Assembly: GCA_013816245.1 (NCBI GenBank) | Contig: JACDEU010000001.1 | Location: forward strand, 170,744 to 234,743 | Length of the DNA: 64,000 nt | Direction of reading: 5' to 3' | Source: Actinomycetota bacterium | Lineage (GTDB): Bacteria > Actinomycetota > Thermoleophilia > Gaiellales > Gaiellaceae | Part shown: positions 25,435 through 32,621 of the stretch, piece after piece | Layout: the number at the start of each line of letters is the position of its first letter | Position numbering within the stretch: position 1 is the stretch's first letter | The notes under the pieces: model-generated | What the model saw: only the letters and a program-made list of their open reading frames with translations | Told to the model about the DNA's origin: nothing | Databases searched by the model: none | Made by a program: the position numbers and the translations under genes

Positions 25435-25485
25435 GGCGGATTCGAATCATCATGGCTTCCGCGTAGCGGAAGGCGGATTCGAATC
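25435..25485. repeat. Direct repeats GGCGGATTCGAATC around a hairpin, beside tRNA-Ala
   Basis: GGCGGATTCGAATC occurs at 25435-25448 and 25472-25485. Between them CTTCCGC-GTA-GCGGAAG (25456-25472) forms a perfect 7-bp stem. The repeated TTCGAATC resembles a tRNA T-loop. A related GATTCGAA lies at 25423. Position is just upstream of tRNA-Ala on its strand. Confidence 0.6.
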
Positions 25486-25491
25486 CGTTAC

Positions 25492-25626
25492 TTAGGCGGC
25501 TTCAGGATCGGGCAGCGACAGCAGCTCGAGCTCCGGCTCGGATTCGCCGTCCTCGGCAAAGGATTCGGCCCAGTCGTCCGACTCGTAGTAGTCCCCGACG
25601 ATCTCCTCTGCGTGCGAACCCGGCAT
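25492..25626 (-). CDS. 44-residue acidic protein
   Basis: The ATG at 25626 is preceded by AAGGAG with six-base spacing, one of the best ribosome sites in the window. The product begins MPGSHAEEIVGDYYESDDW and ends LELLSLPDPEAA; about one third of residues are Asp or Glu and it has no Lys or Arg. No signal or membrane segment. Too short for usual gene calling. Hairpins precede it (25641-25669 and 25676-25720). Function unknown. Confidence 0.7.
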   Translation of the reverse strand: MPGSHAEEIVGDYYESDDWAESFAEDGESEPELELLSLPDPEAA

Positions 25627-25640
25627 CAGTGCTCCTTGTC

Positions 25641-25669
25641 GTTGTGGTCGCCGCAGTGACCGCCACAAC
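25641..25669 (-). promoter_or_regulatory. 5' leader hairpin of the acidic small gene
   Basis: GTTGTGG (25641-25647) pairs with CCACAAC (25663-25669). On the minus strand it ends a few bases before the AAGGAG ribosome site, so it lies in the leader and could modulate translation. Confidence 0.45.
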
Positions 25670-25675
25670 AAAGAT

Positions 25676-25720
25676 GTCGGCCCCGGGAGAAGAGGGGAGA
25701 ATCCCTCGTCCGGGGCCGAC
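25676..25720 (-). terminator. Rho-independent terminator or attenuator
   Basis: GTCGGCCCCGG (25676-25686) is perfectly complementary to CCGGGGCCGAC (25710-25720), with a second inner stem GAGGG/CCCTC. On the minus strand it is followed by ATCTTTGTTGT. It lies between the 79-residue gene and the 44-residue gene, so it either ends the rhomboid/zincin unit or attenuates the small gene. Confidence 0.6.
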
Positions 25721-25748
25721 GGATCGCGCGGGGTGTTGGAGGGAAGTC

Positions 25749-25988
25749 CTAGGCCGCGCGCTCGAGGCGCTCTTCGACACGCGCCCTGGCGACGATATGG
25801 TCGCGGTCGCCGAAGCGGAGCTCTGCTTTCAGCGTCCGGTCCTCATTCCAGAGGCGCTCGAGGCGCTCGCTCAGGCTCTTGAGCTCCGAAGCCGCAGCTG
25901 GGTCATGCCCTTGGGAGAGGATGTGCCACAGCTCGGTCCGCCGCTCACTCGCCTGCTGGATCTCTGAGTGAATCTCGGTCAGTGTCAT
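25749..25988 (-). CDS. Small helical protein, DUF2630-like in shape
   Basis: 79 residues from ATG 25988: TLTEIHSEIQQASERRTELW, then a short linker, a second amphipathic helix (SLSERLERLWNEDRTLKAEL) and a basic end. The pattern of an IH..I start and a late LW resembles the DUF2630 protein at 22500-22742, but the signature KCWDLL is absent, so kinship is only a suggestion. It lies 28 bases after a 29-residue membrane protein gene on the same strand. Confidence 0.7.
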   Translation of the reverse strand: MTLTEIHSEIQQASERRTELWHILSQGHDPAAASELKSLSERLERLWNEDRTLKAELRFGDRDHIVARARVEERLERAA

Positions 25989-26016
25989 GCCTCTAAAAAC
26001 GAGGACCGGGCGGCTC

Positions 26017-26106
26017 TCATTCCCGGGGGCCGAGGAAGAAGAAGACGAGCACGAGGACGCCCAAGATCGCGGCTCCGACCGCTACGGCGTTGAGCACCGA
26101 GGTCAC
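26017..26106 (-). CDS. 29-residue single-span membrane protein
   Basis: GTG 26106 overlaps the zincin stop (GTGA). The product is one hydrophobic helix of about 22 residues (AVAVGAAILGVLVLVFFFLG) ending PRE. Coupling to the upstream peptidase gene and the clean helix support a real small membrane protein, but no homologue is known to me. Confidence 0.55.
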   Translation of the reverse strand: MTSVLNAVAVGAAILGVLVLVFFFLGPRE

Positions 26107-26405
26107 CGGTAGCCAAGCTCCTCGAGCCGCTCCTCGTCGATCCCGAAGTAGTGGGCCAGCTCGTGGAGGACGGTGATCCGGATCTGCCTCTGAAGCTCCG
26201 CGGGGTCGTCTCCGAACTCCTCCTCGAGCGGCCGCCGATAGACGGTGATCTTGGCCGGCAGGTACGGCTCCTCCTCGAAGAGCCCGAACACATCCGGCTC
26301 GTCGGGGCTCTCCTCCTCGACGACCACCGCGACGTTCTCGAGCCCGGCGGCAAGATCCGCCGGAAGCCCGTCCAGGGCGACCTGGACGTGCTCCTCGAAG
26401 CCCAT
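26103..26405 (-). CDS. Zincin-like metallopeptidase family protein (PF06262-type)
   Basis: 100 residues from ATG 26405; the longer open frame upstream is shadow of the rhomboid gene. The family pattern is complete: NVAVVVEEE near residue 25, GLFEE, ITVYRRPLEEEF (residues 53-64) and VLHELAHYFGIDEERLEELGY, with the HExxH zinc motif at residues 81-85 and a Glu further along. These are minimal soluble zincins of unknown substrate, common in Actinomycetota. It starts 3 bases after the rhomboid protease gene, so both proteases are in one operon. Confidence 0.88.
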   Translation of the reverse strand: MGFEEHVQVALDGLPADLAAGLENVAVVVEEESPDEPDVFGLFEEEPYLPAKITVYRRPLEEEFGDDPAELQRQIRITVLHELAHYFGIDEERLEELGYR

Positions 26406-26407
26406 CA

Positions 26408-27112
26408 CTAGTACTTCGGCATCAGCGGCCGGCGCACGGCCACCAGCCGGACGGTCAGTACGCCGAAGAGGAAACCGCCGATGTGAGCGAAGAACGCGAC
26501 GCCGCCGCCTGCCTCCGGCTGCACGATCGAGAAGCCGCCCTGCCAGAGCTGGAACAGGAACCAGAAGCCGAGAAAGAAGATCGCCGGGAGCTCCTGGAAG
26601 AAGATCAGGATGAAGAAGATCGCCGTCAGCACACGCGCGTTCGGCAGCAGCACGAAGTACGCCCCGAGCACCGCGGCGATTGCACCGCTTGCGCCGATGT
26701 TGGGGATGCTCGCATCCTGCGCTGAGCCCCAGTGAAGAGTCACGACGGTCTGTGCCGCCGTAGCCGCGAGCCCGCCCGCGATGTACCAGAGGAAGAAGCG
26801 GACTTTGCCGAGGGCGTCCTCGACGTTGTTCCCGAAGATCCAGAGAAAGAGCATGTTGAAGATGATGTGCTCCCAGCCGCCGTGCATGAACATCGAAGTG
26901 AACGCGTTCTCGTACCACGGGATCGCGGCGTTCAACGCGGGCCCAAGGCACGGACCGTCGACCTTGCACGGGTAGTAGCCGTAGTGGATGACGTCGGTGT
27001 CGACCGTTGTGCCGGTGAACTCCCAGATCCACACGATCACGTTCACGACGATGATTCCGACCGTGACGATCGGAAACGTCCTGGTCGGGACGTTGTCCTT
27101 CAGCGGCAGCAT
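26408..27112 (-). CDS. Rhomboid family intramembrane serine protease
   Basis: 234 residues, six to seven hydrophobic helices. The catalytic Ser142 is in NIGASGAI and the catalytic His210 in FFAHIGGFLFG; the MHGGWEHIIFNMLFLW segment (residues 76-91) is the usual helix-2 signature with conserved His and Asn. The large loop between helices 1 and 2 contains two Cys (YYPCK, GPCLG). It cleaves membrane-protein substrates inside the bilayer. First gene of a unit with the zincin and very small proteins. Confidence 0.92.
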   Translation of the reverse strand: MLPLKDNVPTRTFPIVTVGIIVVNVIVWIWEFTGTTVDTDVIHYGYYPCKVDGPCLGPALNAAIPWYENAFTSMFMHGGWEHIIFNMLFLWIFGNNVEDALGKVRFFLWYIAGGLAATAAQTVVTLHWGSAQDASIPNIGASGAIAAVLGAYFVLLPNARVLTAIFFILIFFQELPAIFFLGFWFLFQLWQGGFSIVQPEAGGGVAFFAHIGGFLFGVLTVRLVAVRRPLMPKY

Positions 27113-27124
27113 GCCGGCGGAGTC

Positions 27125-28057
27125 TTACCGAATCACAAGAGCCATAAGCGCCTTCTGTGCGTGAAGGCGGTTTTCGGCTTCGTCCCAGACGGCCGACTGC
27201 GGCCCGTAGAGGACGTCTTCCGTGATCTCCTCGCCGTAGTGGGCGGGGAGGCAGTGCAGAACGATCGCGTCCGAGCCTGCTCGCGCGACCAGTTGGCCGT
27301 CGATCCCGAAGCCCGCCAGGTCCCGCAGCCGTTTCTTGCGCTCGTCTTCCTGGCCCATCGAGGTCCAGACGTCCGTGTAGAGGACGTCCGCGCCCTCGAC
27401 CGCGCCGCCCGGATCCTCGACGAGCTCGACCGAGCCTCCCGCTGCCCGTGCGACCTTCACCACCTCGTCGTCGGGGCGGTACCCCGGAGGCGTCGCTGCG
27501 ACGAAGTCCATGCCGAGCTTCGCCGAGGCGACCATCAGCGAAGCGCAGACGTTGTTGCCGTCTCCCAGGTAGACGACCTTCAGTCCCTCGAGGCGGCCGA
27601 AGCGTTCACGGATCGTCATCACGTCGGCGAGCGCCTGACAGGGGTGCGAGCTGTCGGTGAGACCATTGATCACCGGAATCGCCGCGTTTTCGGCGAGCTC
27701 CTCGACGTCGGACTGCGCAAAGGTGCGGATCATGATCGCGTCGAGATAGCGCGATAGGACGACGGCCGTGTCCTTGATCGTCTCGCCCCGGCCGAGCTGG
27801 AGGTCGCCGGCCGAGAGATAGAGCCCGGTGCCACCGAGCTGGAAGATCCCGACCTCGAAAGAGACCCGCGTTCGCGTGGACGGTTTCTGAAAGATCATCC
27901 CCAGGGTGCGGCCGGGCAGCAGGTGGTGCTCTTCGCGGGCCTGCTGAAGGCGCTTGAGCTCGTCCGCCAGGTCGAGCACCTCGAGCAGCTCTTCGCGGCT
28001 CCACTCTGCCACCCGGGTGAACGAGCGCCCTTTGAGTCTGTCGGCGACGGCGACCAT
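27125..28057 (-). CDS. argF: Ornithine carbamoyltransferase
   Basis: 310 residues. The carbamoyl-phosphate motif STRTR (residues 60-64), HPCQ (138-141), the ornithine-specific loop DVWTSMGQEDE and HCLPAH are intact, so the enzyme should interconvert ornithine plus carbamoyl phosphate with citrulline. No other arginine-biosynthesis gene is nearby. Instead, it follows carbamate kinase by 14 bases, which favours a catabolic citrulline-splitting role (arcB-like) over biosynthesis; the sequence alone does not decide. Confidence 0.93.
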   Translation of the reverse strand: MVAVADRLKGRSFTRVAEWSREELLEVLDLADELKRLQQAREEHHLLPGRTLGMIFQKPSTRTRVSFEVGIFQLGGTGLYLSAGDLQLGRGETIKDTAVVLSRYLDAIMIRTFAQSDVEELAENAAIPVINGLTDSSHPCQALADVMTIRERFGRLEGLKVVYLGDGNNVCASLMVASAKLGMDFVAATPPGYRPDDEVVKVARAAGGSVELVEDPGGAVEGADVLYTDVWTSMGQEDERKKRLRDLAGFGIDGQLVARAGSDAIVLHCLPAHYGEEITEDVLYGPQSAVWDEAENRLHAQKALMALVIR

Positions 28058-28071
28058 CCCGAGTTCGAAGC

Positions 28072-28971
28072 CTATAAGTGGATCCGGGTTCCGGCGTCAC
28101 CTGCGAGAGCACGCTCGAGTGCGTCGATGCTGGTGATCAGCGTTTCGCGGCCGAAGCTCAATGCCGATTCGATCTTCGGTCTCATCGATCCCTCGGCGAG
28201 AGTCGGCAGAAGCTCCTTCGCCTCCGTGCCCGACAGTTCGCGAATCTCTTCCTGATCAGGCTCGCCGAAACGCCGGTAAACGGCGGGAACTTCGGTGAGG
28301 ATTAGGAGCCGGTCTGCGTCGAGACCCCGTGCAAGGAGCGCAGATGCGCGGTCCTTGTCGATCACCGCGTCGATGCCGGCAAGGCGGTTACCCCGTCGAA
28401 CGACCGGTATGCCGCCGCCGCCGCAGGCGACCACGACGGTCTTGTCCCTGGCGAGCGTCCGAATCACCTCGAGCTCCAAGATCTCGAGCGGTTCGGGTGA
28501 AGGGACGACACGGCGGTGCCCCCGGTTTGCGTCCGAGACCATGGCCCAGCCTCGCTCACGTCCCAGTTGCTCGCCTTGCTCGGCGGAGTAGAAGGGCCCG
28601 ATCGGTTTCGACGGACGGTCGAAGGCAGGATCCTCGGCCGCAACGCGCACGTGGGTGAGCACGCACGCGGTGGGCCGGTCACCGAGGGCGGGGTGGAGCT
28701 CCGCGACGATCAGCGCACCGATCTCCGCCTGCGTCTGCGCGACGGCCAGCCACAACGGAAGAGCAGGGGCTTCGTCCGCGGCGCGCTCCTGGCGCAACAG
28801 CTCGTTGCCCACCTGCGGCCCGTTGCCGTGCGTGATCACGAGCGCGCTCTCGCCTAGCAACGGTTGCAAGGCGGCGACCGCGCGGCGCAGGTTCGCGAGT
28901 TGCTCGGCCGCTGTCCCTCGCTCGCCGGGACGCATGAGCGCGTTCCCGCCGAGGGCGACGACCGTACTCAC
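28072..28971 (-). CDS. arcC: Carbamate kinase
   Basis: 299 residues of the amino-acid-kinase fold: VVALGGNALMRPGERG at the N-terminus, THGNGPQVGNELLRQ, CGGGGIPVVRR, the catalytic Lys region AVIDKDRASALLA and GSMRPKIESAL. It makes ATP and CO2/NH3 from carbamoyl phosphate and ADP. The ATG overlaps the stop of the upstream COG2403 gene by four bases, so the proteins are made together. No arginine deiminase is present in the window. Confidence 0.94.
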   Translation of the reverse strand: MSTVVALGGNALMRPGERGTAAEQLANLRRAVAALQPLLGESALVITHGNGPQVGNELLRQERAADEAPALPLWLAVAQTQAEIGALIVAELHPALGDRPTACVLTHVRVAAEDPAFDRPSKPIGPFYSAEQGEQLGRERGWAMVSDANRGHRRVVPSPEPLEILELEVIRTLARDKTVVVACGGGGIPVVRRGNRLAGIDAVIDKDRASALLARGLDADRLLILTEVPAVYRRFGEPDQEEIRELSGTEAKELLPTLAEGSMRPKIESALSFGRETLITSIDALERALAGDAGTRIHL

Positions 28972-30305
28972 ACGAGTGCTGTTTCCAGCAGTCCCTTCTC
29001 GGCGAGGACGTCTTTCAGCGTGGGCTCGCCCCGTTCCTGAAGCTTGTAGGTGACACGCAGGGCCGGCTTGTCCACGTCGATCAGCTTGCGCAGGTCGATC
29101 GGGGTCCCGATCACCACGAGATCTGCGTCGGAGCGCTCGATCGTTTCGCGGAGATCTTCCATCTGCTCGCGCCCGTAGCCCATCGCCGGCAGAAGTGTGC
29201 CGACGTTCGGATAGTCCTCGAACGTCTTCGCGATCGAGCGGACCGCGAAGGGGCGGGGATCGACCAGCTCCGCCGCTCCGAACTGCTTGGCGGCGAGCAC
29301 GGCAGCGCCGTAGGTCATCTCGCCGTGCGTCAGGGTCGGACCGTCCTCGATGGCGAGCACGCGCTTGCCCTCGATCTGGGCGGTCTCGCCCTCCACGTGG
29401 AACGGCGAGTCCGCGAGCACCACCTGGGCGCGCGGCGCGTGTGCGCGAATCGACTCAAGCACGGCATCGATGCCTTCCTGCGTCGCGCTGTCCATCTTGT
29501 TGACGACGCACACGTCCGCCATGCGGAGGTTCGTCTCACCGGGGTGGTAGCGGAGCTCGTGTCCCGGGCGGTGAGGATCGACCACCACGATGTGGATGTC
29601 CGGCTTGACGAAGGGCGTGTCGTTGTTGCCGCCGTCCCAGAGGATCACGTCGGCTTCCTGCTCCGCCTCGCGCAGGATCTTTTCGTAGTCGACGCCTGCG
29701 AAGACGAGGTTTCCTTCGGCGAGATGCGGCTCGTACTCCTCGCGCTCCTCGATCGTCGCGTCGGCCGCTTCGAGGTCCTCGTAGCGCTCGAAGCGCTGCA
29801 CGGCCTGCTTGGCGAGATCGCCGTATGGCATCGGGTGGCGCAGCACGGCCACTTTCTTGCCGGCCTCCCGCAGGAGCTCGGCGACCCGCCTGGTGGTCTG
29901 GCTCTTCCCGGATCCCGTGCGCACCGCGCAGATCGCGACGGCCGGCTTGCTCGAAGCGAGCATCGTCTCGCGCGGCGAGATCAGGCGGTAGGACGCGCCG
30001 GCCGCAAGCGCACGCGAGCCGATGTGCATGACGTGCTCGTGCGTGACGTCTGAATAGGCGAAGACGACTTCGTCGATCTCGTGCTCGCGGACGAGCTCCT
30101 CGAGAGCGGACTCCGGCAGGATCGGAATTCCCTCGGGGTACAGCGACCCGGCGAGCTCGGGCGGATACCGGCGCCCGTCGATGTTCGGGATCTGCGTCGC
30201 GGTGAACGCGACGACCTCGCACTCGGGCCGGTCGCGGTAGACGAGGTTGAAGTTGTGAAAGTCGCGTCCGGCAGCGCCGGCGATCAGCACCCGTGTCCTG
30301 GCCAT
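28968..30305 (-). CDS. COG2403 GTPase-like / cyclic 2,3-diphosphoglycerate synthetase homologue
   Basis: 445 residues. An N-terminal Rossmann-like domain (RVLIAGAAGRDFHNFN) is followed by a P-loop domain with Walker A RTGSGKSQTTRR (about residue 128), the Walker-B-like VILWDGGNND, and NKMD-like VVNKMDSA specifying guanine. This matches proteins annotated as cyclic 2,3-diphosphoglycerate synthetase in methanogens, but bacterial members are widespread and probably do something else. Placement with carbamate kinase and a carbamoyltransferase suggests a role in carbamoyl-phosphate metabolism (inference). Confidence 0.85.
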   Translation of the reverse strand: MARTRVLIAGAAGRDFHNFNLVYRDRPECEVVAFTATQIPNIDGRRYPPELAGSLYPEGIPILPESALEELVREHEIDEVVFAYSDVTHEHVMHIGSRALAAGASYRLISPRETMLASSKPAVAICAVRTGSGKSQTTRRVAELLREAGKKVAVLRHPMPYGDLAKQAVQRFERYEDLEAADATIEEREEYEPHLAEGNLVFAGVDYEKILREAEQEADVILWDGGNNDTPFVKPDIHIVVVDPHRPGHELRYHPGETNLRMADVCVVNKMDSATQEGIDAVLESIRAHAPRAQVVLADSPFHVEGETAQIEGKRVLAIEDGPTLTHGEMTYGAAVLAAKQFGAAELVDPRPFAVRSIAKTFEDYPNVGTLLPAMGYGREQMEDLRETIERSDADLVVIGTPIDLRKLIDVDKPALRVTYKLQERGEPTLKDVLAEKGLLETALV

Positions 30306-30583
30306 GCATAAAGCCTATTCATTAAGTCGGATCTCGTGCGAAGTTGAGCCGTCGGGCCTGAACCGCCCTCACGGCAGAGCCAAGAAAGGCGGAGGCTAAG
30401 ACCAGGCGAAGCCGGGCTTAGCCGTAGGCGTAGTGATGCGGGGCGCGGTCGCGAAGCGCCCGTGCCCCGCACGGAAGGGAACAGCCGCCTAGCGTGACCA
30501 CCAATGAGAGTGCGTGGGCTTTTGCCCACGCACGTTTCGCGCGAAGCGCCGTCCCTAATCCTGAGCGAAAGCGCCGCTTTCGC
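30306..30583. repeat. Intergenic array of four hairpins
   Basis: About 280 bases between the HEXXH peptidase stop and the COG2403 start, with four inverted repeats in a row: GGCTAAG/CTTAGCC (30394-30423), TGCGGGGC/GCCCCGCA (30437-30471), GTGCGTGGGC-TTTT-GCCCACGCAC (30510-30533) and CTGAGCGAAAGCG/CGCTTTCGCTCAG (30561-30587, reaching over the peptidase stop). GCGAAGC-type words recur. None is followed by a clear T-run on the minus strand, so they may be REP-like or processing/stability elements rather than simple terminators. The promoter of the arcC operon must also lie here. Confidence 0.65.
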
Positions 30584-32080
30584 TCAGCGAAGAACCTCGC
30601 GGACCCGTTCTGCGACTGACTCCATCTCGAGGGTGGAGCCGGTGACGTCTTTCAGCATATCCTCGGCCCGCATCTTCTGGCCCTCGCCCCAGAGCTCGCG
30701 CAGGAGCGACCCGGCCTCGCGGCTCGCGAACCACTTCGAGCCGAACTTCTCCTTCAGGTAGGCGCGCAGCTGCGCCTCGAAGGCCCAGGAGCGCAAGTAG
30801 GACGACACGTAGAAGCCCGAGTCGATGTCGGCGAGGTAGTTCGCAGGCGTGACGTCGATCTTGAGAGCGTCCGAGAGAAGCTCCTCGTAGCGGCCGCGCA
30901 TCGTCGTCACGTCTTCCGCGGCATGGAACTCGAGCTCGTACAGGATCTTGGCCGCGTAGCGGCGCACGAAATAGAGCAGCCCTGTCGCCCCTTCGACCGC
31001 GTACTCGTTCGGCCGCGGGAAGTCGAGCCGCCGCGTCAGCCATTCCGGCTCGTCGGTGAGGTGCTGCAGGAGCATCGCCCAGCCCTCGGTGACAGCGTTG
31101 TCGCCGAGACGCTTCTCCTCCATGGAGAGATCGCGTGACGTGTGCGCGAAGTGTTCGGTGTGCCCGCCCTCGTGGAAGAGCGCGCGCCAGTCGTCCGGGC
31201 CGCCGATCGGCTGGATGACAAGGACGACACGGTCGGGGACCTCGATCGGCGCACAGAACGCGCGCGGGCTCTTGTTCGGCCGTTCCTCGAGATCGAGCGT
31301 CACGTTCTCCTGGGCGTTGAGGTCGATGCCGAGGTCTTCGAGCGTGCCTTCCAGGGCCGGCACCATGCGGTCGGCCGGGAACATGGGGTCCCATTCAGGT
31401 GCGCGGAAGAGGCGTGGCACGTCCCAGCGCTCTGCCTCGCCGAGTGAGACGCCGACGCGCGTACGAAAGAGCTTGTCGGCCCATTCCTCGTAGAGCCGTT
31501 CGGTCGAGCTCAGAAAGCTGCGGCACTGTTCTGCGAGATCGTCGAGTGCGGACGATGGCAGCGCTTTGCGGTAGAGCTCGAGGTAGTTCGCAAATTGGAG
31601 GTCGCGCGCACCACGCTGAATGACCTGTGCGGCGTCGAGGTGGAGCGGGTTCATGTGTTCGTCGAGGACCGCGTTCGCCTGAGTGTCGAGGTGGCGCCGT
31701 TTGTTGCGGTCTGGCTCGTTCGCGAGCGCCGGGCGAACCATTCGGTAGGGGATGTCCTCGCCGCCGACCCTTACGGAGAGCTCCGACTCGAGCTGGGCGA
31801 GCTTCTCGGCATGGTCGCGGGTGAGATCACCGAAGTACCCCTCGCACGCGAAGCGCCACAGCTCACGCACGCGTGCGCCGCCGTTCACGGCCAGGCCGAT
31901 CGACTTGACCTGGTCGAGCTCTGTCAGGTTCTTGTGGCGCTCGTAGATCGGCGCCAGGTCGAACGTCTCCTTCAGCCCGGCGTAGTGGAGGTAGAACTCC
32001 TCGTCGAGCTCGGCGATGAACCGGTCCGCCTGTTCGCGATAGGCGTCCAGCTCCCGGTCAGAGGGCGGGGCAGGAGGCAT
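30584..32080 (-). CDS. HEXXH zinc metallopeptidase, M3/M2-like gluzincin
   Basis: 498 residues, mostly helical. The zinc site HEGGHTEH is at residues 303-307 and the third ligand Glu is 25 residues after the second His, in AVTEGWAML, which fits the gluzincin arrangement of M3/M2 oligopeptidases. No signal peptide, so cytoplasmic oligopeptide cleavage is likely. The Tyr/His-rich C-terminal part (DSGFYVSSYLRSW) resembles M3 substrate-side helices. The exact subfamily is uncertain. Confidence 0.85.
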   Translation of the reverse strand: MPPAPPSDRELDAYREQADRFIAELDEEFYLHYAGLKETFDLAPIYERHKNLTELDQVKSIGLAVNGGARVRELWRFACEGYFGDLTRDHAEKLAQLESELSVRVGGEDIPYRMVRPALANEPDRNKRRHLDTQANAVLDEHMNPLHLDAAQVIQRGARDLQFANYLELYRKALPSSALDDLAEQCRSFLSSTERLYEEWADKLFRTRVGVSLGEAERWDVPRLFRAPEWDPMFPADRMVPALEGTLEDLGIDLNAQENVTLDLEERPNKSPRAFCAPIEVPDRVVLVIQPIGGPDDWRALFHEGGHTEHFAHTSRDLSMEEKRLGDNAVTEGWAMLLQHLTDEPEWLTRRLDFPRPNEYAVEGATGLLYFVRRYAAKILYELEFHAAEDVTTMRGRYEELLSDALKIDVTPANYLADIDSGFYVSSYLRSWAFEAQLRAYLKEKFGSKWFASREAGSLLRELWGEGQKMRAEDMLKDVTGSTLEMESVAERVREVLR

Positions 32081-32100
32081 GGGCCTAGGATACGCACAGC

Positions 32101-32502
32101 GTGCAGGAGATCCGGATCAAGACCGAGCGCCGCACCCAGCTCGTGGATATCACCCAGCTGGTGCAGGAAGCGCTCGGCTCGCCCAACGGCTCGGCGGCCG
32201 CGCTCGTCTACGTCCCGCACACCACCGCGGCGATCACGATCAACGAGGGCGCGGATCCCGCCGTTGCCCAGGATCTCGAGGCTGCGCTCGAGAAGGTGGT
32301 CGACGACGGCTGGGACTGGAAGCACGTGGAGGATCCGGACGGGCCGAACGCGCCGTCGCACATCAGGGCATCCCTGATCAGCCCGCACGTCCTCGTGCCG
32401 CTCGACGACGGCAGGCTCGCGCTTGGAAAGTGGCAAGGGATCTTCTTCTGCGAGTTCGACGGCCCGCGCGAGCGGAAGGTCTACGTCACACCTTTGAGTT
32501 AG
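32101..32502 (+). CDS. YjbQ / UPF0047 family protein
   Basis: 133 residues from GTG 32101. Conserved family motifs are YVPHTTAAITINEG, WKHVEDPDGPNAPSHIRASLIS and LGKWQGIFFCEFDGPRERKV. Members have been reported to show thiamine-phosphate-synthase-like activity in vitro, though the true role is unclear; the conserved His/Asp/Glu cluster suggests metal or phosphate binding. It diverges from the metallopeptidase gene with a 20-base gap. Confidence 0.9.
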   Translation: MQEIRIKTERRTQLVDITQLVQEALGSPNGSAAALVYVPHTTAAITINEGADPAVAQDLEAALEKVVDDGWDWKHVEDPDGPNAPSHIRASLISPHVLVPLDDGRLALGKWQGIFFCEFDGPRERKVYVTPLS

Positions 32503-32621
32503 AGCTAGAGCCCGTGCCGTCCGCGGCGGCGTGGCATAGACCAGCAGATCTCTTAACGCGGCCCTAACCGAAAGCTAAAGGCGCGCCGCTAAAACGCGAC
32601 GGTCGACGCAATGGAGGGGTT

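Noticed and set aside
25220-25453. 77-codon minus-strand ORF containing GALAQLGERRLCKPEVTGS
   Set aside because: This peptide is the well-known false translation of tRNA-Ala; the tRNA explains the sequence.
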